Below are positions 10,401 to 22,400 of a stretch of 64,000 nucleotides of DNA, in pieces. The stretch lies in NCBI RefSeq assembly GCF_041381155.1, contig NC_091142.1:30245528-30309527 (forward strand). Direction: 5' to 3'. The DNA is from Argopecten irradians. Its lineage: Eukaryota; Mollusca; Bivalvia; Pectinida; Pectinidae. The stretch's first letter is position 1; each line of letters starts with the position of its first letter. Below the pieces are notes generated by a model. That model was not told where the DNA came from, did not search any database, and worked only from the letters and a program-made list of their open reading frames with translations. The position numbers were made by a program, and so were the translations under genes.

Positions 10401-13400
10401 TACTTATCCAGGCAGCAAAAAAAGATTTGCAGCATGCTTCTGGATCGTCAGATTCCCAAGGTATTTCCTCAAATGACGACACTAGGAGTCGGGGAAGCAG
10501 TATCAAAAGAAGCGAAACAACGGACCTTGGCAGTTCCGGCAACACAAAAGACTTCCCTCGTTGTGTAAGTTGGAGCTCGAAGGATGACAGTAGTCAAACG
10601 GGAAAAGGATCTGATAGTTGTAGCAGTCAGAGCTCGAGAGAACGTGATTGTCTAACAAGAAAATCTGCTCAGTCAGATGCCGTATCAATTTTAATAACTA
10701 AGGAAGATGAACCTGTTCATATACCGAACGTAAATTTACAAAACTATTCAAAAAGCAAATCGCCATTTTGTGGTACTCAGAGCTCTGGAGAAATCCATGG
10801 AAAAGGAAGTAGTCACAGTCAAAGTTCCGGTGCTAAGTCAGGCAGAACACTTAGAAGTAATAGTAGTCAGGGTTCAGATGTTCCTGGGACAATATCGTCC
10901 CAAAGTAGTTACCACAACTCTAGGAATACTGATCTGGAGAGAATGTCCAACAATAGGAAAACAGCAAGAGGAACATCCAGGGTTCAGGTTACAGACAGGA
11001 AACTGGATTCAGATGAAGATCAATCCTCGTCTTGGGAGTCACCAAGGAAATACCAACGGATCCAAAAGATTCACACAGGTAAATATTACCACGTCCTCAT
11101 GGAAACACCAACGGATCCAAATGATTCACACAGGTAAATATTACCACGTCACCGAGGAAACACCAACGGATCAAAATGATTCACACAGGTAAATATTACC
11201 ACGTCACCGAGGAAACACCAACGGATCCAAATGATTCACACAGGTAAATATTACCACGTCACCAAGGAAACACCAACGGATCCAAAAGATTCACACAGGT
11301 AAATATTACCACGTCACCATGGAAACACCAACGGATCCAAATGATTCACACAGGTAAATATTACCACGTCACCGAGGAAACACCAACGGATCAAAATTAT
11401 TCACACAGGTAAATATTACCACGTCACCATGGAAACACCAATGGATCCAAAAGATTCACACAGGTAAATATTACCACGTCACCATGGAAACACCAATGGA
11501 TCCAAATGATTCACACAGGTAAATATTACCACGTCACCGAGGAAACACCAACGGATCAAAATGATTCACACAGGTAAATATTACCACGTCACCGAGGAAG
11601 CACCAATGGATCCAAATGATTCACACAGGTAAATATTACCACGTCACCATGGAAACACCAACGGATCCAAATGATTCACACAGGTAAATATTACCACGTC
11701 ACCGAGGAAACAACAACGGATCCAAATGATTCACACAGGTAAATATTACCACGTCACCATGGAAACACCAACGGACCAAAAAGATTCACACAGGTAAATA
11801 TTACCACGTCACCATGGAAACACCAACGGATCCAAATGATTCACACAGGTAAATATTACCACGTCACCATGGAAACACCAATGGATCCAAATGATTCACA
11901 CAGGTAAATATTACAACGTCACCAAGGAAACACTAGCGGATTGAAAATGGCTCACACAGGTAAATATTACCACGTCACCAAGGAAATACCAACGGATCCA
12001 AAAGATTCACACAGGTAAATATTACAACGTCACCAAGGAAACACCAACGGATCCAAAAGATTCACACAGGTAAATATAACCACGTCGCCAAGGAAACACC
12101 AACGGATCCAAATGATTCACACAGGTAAATATTACCACGTCACCAAGGAAACTCCAACGGACCCAAAAGATTCACACAGGCAAATATTATCAATTCACCA
12201 AAGAAACACCAGCTTGTTGAAAGATGGTATTATACAGTTATTGAATGGTTATGAGGGAAATAGCACTTTTATTGTCCCCTGAGACATAAACTATTTCCCG
12301 AGGCGAAGCCGAGGGAAATAGTTGTGTCAAGGGGGACAATAAAAGTGTTATTTCCCGAATAAACTCATTCAATAAGTGTTTTATTATACCGTTGAGAAAA
12401 ATGCTATAACATATAACCCGTTCATATTTTCACTTGTTCCACATTCCATATCATCGATAATGCCCAGTGATTTTTCTCGTACGAAGTCCTTTAAAATATT
12501 AGCTGCTGTTTTAACAACTTGCTGTGTATTTCCACTGTCCCTATCGGTCAAGAATTTTTCGAGAGATTCCTCGTCTAGGTTGTCGAACCTGGAGGCCATG
12601 GTGTAAAACAAGTTGTCGTCTGCAGCGCCAAATCTAGATCACCTAAGCGCTTTGTGTTTTTTCGTTGGAAATGAGATACAGTCAGAGAGGTTCCGAATGA
12701 AGTACTCCAAATGCGTTATCCAATCAAATTCATGATTAAGCAAAAGTCCGCGAAAACTTGAATGCAGGTAAATAGCTCATTTTCAGGTAAATAGTTCGAA
12801 TGACTATTTACCCGGCAAATAGCGGTTTTAAACGACTGGATTGCGATTGGATTTGAATAGCATTTCTATTCTCTACTCTTTATATTATGAAAAGGAAGCA
12901 AAGGTATAATAACATTGGCTATTGATCAACGAGTTTTTAATCAAGTCATATAAATATGAATCGCTTCAATTTGGCAGACAGGAAAGAATAACAGGAAACA
13001 GCGTTAGAATTTAATGGAAAAAAAATGATGTTAGCATTTTAATTGATTTCTAAACATATTTTTGTTCACCCTGGTAACGTGCAGGTTTCTATATTAATTG
13101 TACCCCAGTCTACGAAAAAAAGAACGAACAGTGCTACTTACATAAGTTCAGTATTATATTCTTATATTTTAAAAGTTCAGAGTTTCTTTGAAAGATTTAC
13201 CTTTTACCTACATTTCTTAAGGCGATGGAGAGCAGAAACACACATTTGCATCACAAAAAGAAACACATGAAAGTCAGTCGACCGTATCACCATACATAAC
13301 CAACCAAGTCAGGGACGAGGTAAGCATTTCAAGTTTGATCTTTACTTCTTATTTATTTGATGCGAAATAAGTAAGGTTTAATAAATGATGTAGTGATATC

Positions 13401-16400
13401 ATTTAACACATGTCAAGTTGTCTCTTTTTCCCAATAGTTTGGTACAATGTTAGGGTGTTTTGTATAGATAAATAAAAAATAAAAGGTCTATGAGTTATAT
13501 ACATTGCCCATGCTTCAACGTCCCATGTCGTGTTGAGAGGTTAACTTCGTTGTACTATAAAAAGGTCATTGAGATTGTATATCCCTTCCAATAAATTTTC
13601 AGACTATTAGAATCTTACATGGGTCTGTGAAGTGGACAGGGATATCTCAACTCGAGTGACAGGTTTTGGCCGGTCAATCCGAGGCTTGCCGAGGGTTGAC
13701 GTTCAAAATCTTTCACGAGGGTTGAGATATCCCTGTCCACTTCACAGACCCATGTTTGATTCTTTTTCTCCCATACTTAGTAGAAAAAATGATGAAATTC
13801 CACTTGGTTTCCAGCTTTTTCATCGCGCCATTATCAGGAACGTCGTTATGATGTCATATACAATGCGCGCCACAGTTACGCCGCGTCCTGACGTCACGTT
13901 ATTGTCTAGCGCGTATGAGCTGTCTTACACTCCCCTGTGTAAGATAGAGATATCTTTTTCCCTAGCAACCACGGGATATCCCTGTGAAGTATGGGAGAAA
14001 TGTCTTTTCCCGACTGTATGCTTGATAGATGCTGTTCTGCAAGGATTCACAGTGTGTTGCTTTGTTTAAATGATGCGTTATATATATACCTATTTTGAAT
14101 ATTATCAATAAAAATTATAATTGTCTTGTCGATTTCATAATTCCTGTGTTGATAGCAAGACCAAGAAGAGGCAATATTTCGGAAGATCGTGAAACAGCAG
14201 GAATATGTCGACAAACAACTGAGGAAACCACAACTTGCGGGTACGTTCCTGACCTAAATACTGTACAGTATCAATTCAGGCCATTCCTGTTTAAAATATG
14301 GTAGTGATAAATTATAAATTATATAAAATCGTTGTTTATGATAGATGATTGAGTAATTAAAATAATTATCGAATAATTTTAATTTCTTTCTCATGTTTTA
14401 GACGCTGAAAAACTGAAACTACATATTGGGACATTACAATTGCTATTGCGCAAGCTCAGCGATCAACACAAATCTCAGAGACAGCGTCTTACAGCTGATG
14501 TTCGCGCAAAATCTAAAACAAAACAAAACAGGTTGCGATACAAAGACGAAATAGAGCAACTTGGAAAGCGTCAAAAACAGCTGATTAAACTTGTCCAAAG
14601 ACAAAAAATGCTAAGCTCCAAGTTAAAGAATTTTGAACATTTAAATGGCAATTTAGGGTGTGAGACGACAACAGCGATTGTGACTAATAAAACAAATCAC
14701 CAGGAAAGTCAGACTACCGGATCAAGTCAACTAACCATTGCACTAGAGCGAACTGGAACAGGAATGCCTGACACGCAGTCCACTTTGTCGTCTCACCACA
14801 CCACCGAATCTTTCTCACAAAGTTTGCTGCTTGGCTGCAATACTACACAAAGAGAAAAGAAGGATATCACCAAGGCAGGAACGTTACCACAAACCTTCAA
14901 CAATAATCATTTGATTGATAAGACCAGTACTGAGAATTTTGAACAGGGATGTTCCAGTGTTGGACCCCTTGAATGTGTATTGTCTCTGAAAAAATCTAAT
15001 TTGAACCCGTGTAATGCTCATGACAAAGAACTAACCGCCAGTTCAGGGAATAAGTTGGACCAGGGACAGCACATTAGCCGTGCCATCGCAGGGTCTGGTC
15101 AAGTAGTCAATCGGACAGGACCGGAACCTTCTGGGACGTACTCAGAGAAGGTATGTACTCTTATCACAACCAAATAGTCATGTAGTGGATCGGTCTACCG
15201 CGCTGCCTCTAGGTGTAGTACACGTGAAAGAAATATACTCAAATACCAGTAAAAATGGAGTGTCTGTAACATTGTTAAATCAGACACAAACAAATACTTG
15301 TTTTGGTAAAGGTCGTGATCACTTTTCACAGTCCAGTAAAGGTGTTAAACAGGTCTCTACCCAAATAGTAAGGCCTAAAGACTCTACTCTGAGCCCCAGA
15401 TCACCAGTATAAGTGTATTCTGCTCTCAATCAAGATGGTTTGGACACACAGGGTAGTAATGCTACAAAAATATTTGCTGTAATGATACTCTTTCATATCT
15501 ACTACGGTGACATGTTATAGCAGAAACGTTTTTATCACATAACTTTTCGTACGGCTATGTCATACTTATCATATGGCACATGTGTAATAACACTTTTATG
15601 ACGTTATGGTAGTTTTGACATTATTATCTATAATACTATACAATGTATATGACGTCGTATATTTGTCTCAGTTGACAAAAGAACGTCCCAAGCCGTATTC
15701 CTACCTTTCTATTTGGAGACGAATTACTTTACTTACATCGTAATTGATAAAAGATATGTGATAAACAGAATTTCACACTCGTGACTATATGATATAAATT
15801 TTACCAAACTTGTTAAATACTTTAATATGCCATGAACTTTTATCAAATTATTAAACTCGTTTGATAAATTTCATATCACAAACCCATTCATGCAAGATCC
15901 TCTATATATATTAATAAGGTAAGATCAAAAATAGAAGATTAAAAGAGTAATAATTAATTTTTCTTTGTTTTCATACCAAATCTGGCTTTCTGATTGGCCA
16001 ATATTTATTTTGGATACCACTATGAAAAAAAAATCCGAGAATGGCGCGAAACCCCGACGTTATCGTGACGTCACTATAGAGACATTGACGTTGCGTATTG
16101 ATTCGGAAAAAAAAATCCCTTGAAAAACCACTATGATGTTACATACACACATTTCATCAAATGGAGTATAAAATTAATTATAAGTATTGATGTCACTATT
16201 TTTTAATTTTATCGGGTTATGAAAAAAAAATGTTTGCAAACTTTTGTGAGAATCCGCTACACGGATTCACACAGTTTGCAAACAATTTTTTTTTTCATAC
16301 CCCGATAAAATTAAAAAAAATAGTGACATCAATGCTTAAATGTATTCAATAATTCTATGGTAGATATACTTAAGCTAAGAAAGGCGCTCTGTGTTCATTT

Positions 16401-19400
16401 GTGTAGGTTTGGTCTGACATATTCTAATGTAAGGCAATGTGATACTTAACATACCCAGGGATAACACGACAACGACCTTGTATATTTTCTGTTTGGATTT
16501 TTTGATTCAGGAACTCGTTGTCAAGAAAACATCAAAGACGCCGTCCCAGGTTATGACTGGAAAACAGTATGCAACGGCAAATACGAAGTTAAATGATGTG
16601 TCTCTCAAACCTGTTGCTATTCCCGGTGTAATGATCCGTGCTTTAGCTCCGGTCACAAAGCCGACACATACAAAACCAAAACCTACCTTCATCCCACCGA
16701 CGGCAGTAAGACCACATGTCGCCCCATCGCCAATGATGTTAAGTCCTCCACTGACTTCCCACCAACGGATTCCATCAAATGGTCCATTGTTCAAATCTCC
16801 AACTGTACAAAATCCAACTTATGTAGATAACATTTCGCCGAGTACCGCGTCATGTAGTGATGTGTTCCCTGTCAAATCGACGGAAATCAGCAGAAGGATC
16901 CAGCAGAGACGACTTTTGGCCGAAAGTCAAAGACAACAGACGGCGACTGAGTGCGATATACCAGTCTACGTACCCCAGAATGAGTTTCACACCGAACAGA
17001 ATGATGGAACACAGACGACGACAGTGATCCAGGTTAGTGTAGCTGTCGGCATGGTGTTTTTACAGCGATAGAGATCATCCCCAAAAATATAACATATTTG
17101 CACAATCCTAGTTCTAAAGAAAACCTCTGTCCAGTTGTATATAATATTTTGTGGCCTGTGATTTCCGGAACATTTCAAATATACAATTCATTGCATGGGA
17201 ATGTATATATTTGAGACATTTCATAGCAATATTCTCTTAACTTACTTTGCGTATATCACATCAGGAATCTTCCTTTGGTTTGGCACAGTTGTTTATATTA
17301 ACGGTATATGTATATTATAAACCAACTTCCTTTCGTGTACGATTTATTTTCTCGAGGTAAATTCCTGAACGTTTTTCTCCCCGAATTAATATATTGCACA
17401 GTTTTCGCACCATTAAATTCAAAGGTAGATTCATTCTATTTTAAATCTGGGAAACTTAATTTTCGTGAATATGACTTTAAATTGAAATCGCGAGAGGAAT
17501 GCATAGTTTTACAGTTAAATGTAGTTCATGTGTCCAGTAAATCTATAGAAGCCGTATTGTTTATCAGGAGGAATCAGAAGAGCCTTTAAAGTCTCAAGTT
17601 CAGACGAAATATCCATCACTGACAACCCTCATAGATCGTGGTATCCTCGTATCTGCTAAGGATTGTCTTGTCACAGAGTCAAAGGTGAGGTATATATCAA
17701 AATATTCAAACAATGATTTAAAATGTGTGATATCTCTAACATAATGACGCAGAATCAAAGGTAACGTATGCATCTGTATAATATTCCAATCATGAATTAA
17801 AACTTGTAAAAAATCTAACCTACTGTCAACCATTACTGATTTGTTCCTGTAACATGTCGTTATACATGATTTATTCCTGTAACAACATGTCGTTATACAT
17901 GATTTGTTCCTGTAACAACATGTCGTTCTACATGATTTGTTCCTGTAACATGTCGTTATACATGATTTGTTCCTGTAACAACATGTCGTTCTACATGATT
18001 TGTTCCTGTAACAACATGTCGTTCTACATGATTTGTTCCTGTAACAACATGTCGTTCTGCATGATTTGTTCCTGTAACAACATGTCGTTCTACATGATTT
18101 GTTCCTGTAACATGTCGTTATACATGATATGTTCCTGTAACAACATGTCGTTATACATGATTTGTTCCTGTAACAACATGTCGTTATATATGTTTTATAA
18201 ATCTCATTGACTCTTGATTATATATATATTAGGGCTGCCGCCTACGGCAGAAGCGTACCACGATATATTGCGATACACAACAACTGTATTGTGATATTGC
18301 AATATTTTGACCTTAACATATGTGTTGTCTATTTTGTATATATTCCATAATAAAACACCCATTACATTATACAAACACACAGTGCTATGTTATGTAGTTT
18401 TACATCGATTTGAACATGTTGTTGAGTAATAAAATGTTCAAATGTGTTCTTGTTTTAAAAAAATACGAGTCTGTTTGTGAAAACGCTGTTACAGACGATC
18501 GTAACCTAATAATGCAATAACTAAACATGATAGTGTCTGCAAATATTTACACTTTTGAACCTAAATGATGAACAAATTTACGTACAATTGTCCTGGCAAA
18601 ATAAGCTTACGATCGTGATTAAACTTCAAAGGGCTGACCGGCTTGCAGTGTTGTTTTGACACGTGTAGGAAATCGAAAATGGCGGCGGACGATGAAGCCT
18701 GAAAAAGCTAGCAAAATCCCTGCAGCCATGTATTCACCGGGCCTTAAATGTGTTTAGAGAATTAGATATTCCGGTATTGTTGATTGATGGAGCGAATCAG
18801 CTTGATAATATTTCAGAAACTAGCCTAATGTCATATTGTTTATATTCAACGTCATGCAAATGTTTGAATCATTTGAACATTATACACGTTGTGTTACAAA
18901 CATTGACGACATTTTCCTGTAACAACATGTCGAAAACAAATATAATGACAGACGTTTTAATTATATTTTATAAATAAGAAAATATATCATTGACTCTTGA
19001 TTGCAATATATACGGTAGCCCTAATATATATATACCTATCACTAGTTTATACATATCCGGCGATAGCGCTCCTTTCGGAAGATATGTAGATAACTTCTGC
19101 TATTCATAGGCGCTATGAAAATTAGAAAAATACGTTCAATCCATATATTTACATAAGAAATATTTATGAAAATAGAAATTATTGAAAGGTTATTACATTA
19201 TTATTAAAATTATAACGCCCATATACGATGAGAAACGAGATTAATGGAACAGCTGGTTGACAAAGTCATTCCACAGCGTCGCGTTTTCAAGCTTCTGCCT
19301 TCTGGTCGACCATTTTTTTGCAAATGACAAACGATAAACAAATAATTACTAAAATAAGATTTGATTGACTTATTACAGTAAACCTTAGTTGATTCTATAT

Positions 19401-22400
19401 CAAGAAAATACACATTAAAGATTATACAGTATATTATTGTGGAGGACTATTTTTATTGATATAAAACAATGATGTTTGAAATCACTTGATCGATGTACGA
19501 GAATTGTTGTATTCATAGTGTATTCACAGTGTTTTCAATGGCAAATGTTTGTTTTCGTAAGTTGGTTGATTCATATAGTGACGAAACAATAAAAGTGTAA
19601 ATATATGCCAATGAACACAATATCTCTTCCACAAGCGTACTTTAGAGTTGTCTTATTATCAGTTAAAACTGTATAGTCACTTGTTTGTGTTGAAAATGGT
19701 GCTGTAAAGTTGCTTGCTAGGACAGTGTATAGTCGCTTGTGATGTATAGGAAAATATTCATTATAAAAAGGCTGTAAAACTAACATAGTAAACAAGTTGA
19801 TTTAACAAAATTATCAAATACACTGTCAATTTTAACTTTTTGTCAACTTAATTTGACAGCGGATATGGACATTTACAAATAATTGGCGTAAACGCATCAA
19901 ATGAGCAATAAACTGATCACGTTGTGGTTTTTAGGTGTAATCTACATTTTCAGGGGACAGTCATTAGTCTTGAATACAGAACAAAACGTACTCCACTTCC
20001 TGTTTCTTATGCCGGAAATGATGGTTCATTTTTTTAAAAATTGTTCCATGTTTCCCTGTTTAAGTTATTTCACGGCGATTCAATTTCGCGTTTTAAACTC
20101 ATTTGATGCTATTGTTAATATAGGGTTTAAGCATTTTTGCAACGATTAATTTTCACGACTTCTATTCAATCACCCGCAAAGTACTAAGTACATGGAATAT
20201 AATCACACGTGAAAGTAAATTACTTGTAAGTACCTAATGGGGCAAAGAAGCAATTTCAACCGTATGGACAAAAATATTGTTAAATTCCCGGGGCGATCTG
20301 CTGAAGACACAAAAAAGGACATCTTAAATTTCATGTTACGTAGGGTCAAACATGTCCTTATAAACGCAAACAAAAAGCCAATTGTACGTCTGTATCGATT
20401 GGTATGTAATAGGTTTGTGAACGTGATGCCATTTATTGTTTCAGAGAAATTATGTTGACATACTGGTCATATACTTATATACTGAAAGCGGAATAAAAGT
20501 GATACTTACCAAAGATAGCCATAAGGTAGCGTCATTTTAGTGGTTGTGCCGGTTGTGGACGCGTAAATGATACATGTGCCAGATTAAAATGTGGTTTGAG
20601 TTGATTTTAACGACTTCAGTAGCTAAGATCACTAAAGATGGCTTCAATCAAAAGCACATCTGTTTACCATTATTATGGTAGTACTTTAGCAAAGAGGTTT
20701 TTTTTATATCTTTTTATCATCCTGTCTTCTCAGTCAGCATACGTACGCGCAAGGCATGTAAAACTATTACTGGATTTGATCCTGTATATTATAATACTGT
20801 ACAATGCTTCAGATTAGTAGTTCCTAATTTCTTAAGTTTTTGTGTGGTTATCATTAGGATGATAATTTTAATCTATGCTGTATTTCAGCGGAATCATTAT
20901 AATTTCTTGCATTGATTTGACGTTTCTTTGTTTCTTTCTTAATGTCAAGCTTTATTTCTTCCTCGTAGATTCTAGTGTTACTTTCAACCATTTTGATGTT
21001 TAGTGCTGAAAACATAACATTAAGACAGACATACTTAAAATTGTAACACGAATTTCATTTTTCCGAAAGCCATTGGCAATGCAGTATTTTTTTCTTCGAA
21101 AATTGCAACGACTATACATTTGAGTAGCAAGCAACGATACAAACCAATATTTTGAGGCCAACATTTCAAGATAAACTGACGCCTTCTGAAAATAATCAAT
21201 GCTATTCCATGTAACTATCACACAAGTAGTATTCGAATTAAATAAATAATTTGACTTTATGACAATCTAACTAAAAACAAAGCATCCAAGCATCATTTCT
21301 TTGAGATTTACGCTACATTTTTTTGTAATGTAGAGTGATTAAATTGGATTATTTTCACTAGAATATCTATATTTATGCCAAGAAACGTAATAACATACAT
21401 CGGTCATTTCGAATATTAGCAATATCGATGTTTTACCAACTTGTTTTCCACGCCATCTTCTCTTCCTCTCGCTTCGATACTCTATAGTCTGAAGTTTATC
21501 CACTTCCGTCCATACACTTTGTATACTGAGATAGATACATTATCTGATGTCGACCTATACATGCCATTTTCGCAAAATAAAAAAAAAATCAACATTAATT
21601 AATGTTCTTTTACCACTAGCATATTCTTTTGTACCCTCACACATAGTAAAGAGCATTGTTAGAAATTAATACAGAATGCTGAATAGTTTAAGTAAGTAGC
21701 TGATCACTGAGAAGTGAGAATATACAAAGATTTAAAGAAAATGGTAGGAATGCTGGAGGCATCAACGGATGTGTGTGGATTGTTCTGAATCCTTAATATA
21801 GAGTAAATTAACGATTGTCTTTACTGTGTTTATAAAGAATGGACGATTTGTGGGAAGTTTGATGGACTCCGGTTTGATCAGAGGCCCAGGAGGGGAGGTG
21901 TTTAAAACCCCGGCCCAGTGGGTGTCGGCTGTCAATGACGGAGTTCTGGTGAAGAAGAGGCGAGGCTACAGGGAGGTACAAGACGTGTAAATCATAACCC
22001 TATATAACTGCATTAAATTAAAGTAATTTGACATCATTTCTATTTATACTATAAACGTTCTTATTTTAGCGCAAATGCGGAAAATTGTAAATCATGATTT
22101 ATAAGTGCGGACATACATTAGCGCAATTCGATGGTTCACCAATTAGCAATGTACATAAATTAACGCTTTATGGGCAGTGCCAATGAACACTGTACATAAA
22201 TTAACGCTTTATGAGCAGTGCGAAAAGAGGTAAATAAAACTACCGTTAAAATACATACGGTCGATGTTAAAATGATAATATGTCGCGAATAAATTTCATC
22301 TCTAAGTAATTTGAAGGTACACTGTACAATTATCTATCGATAAAGTGTTACTTATTTTGAACACCGTTCTTTTTATTGTGCCAGTTCAATATGAACTTAA

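Noticed and set aside
7198-12215. CRISPR-like direct repeats
   Set aside because: The arrays have no distinct spacers between conserved repeats; they are ordinary tandem minisatellites in a eukaryotic genome.
13632-14069. 145-codon plus-strand ORF
   Set aside because: It spans the fold-back element in intron 5 and shows no domain; it does not fit the splice phases of the host gene.
17308-17589. 93-codon ORF overlapping RAMA exon 9
   Set aside because: It is in a different frame from the supported exon and has no recognisable motif.
17854-18210. 118-codon ORF of repeated MSLYMICSCNN
   Set aside because: It comes from a minisatellite whose 33- and 30-bp units are multiples of three; no flanking splice or start signal, and it abuts a transposon.
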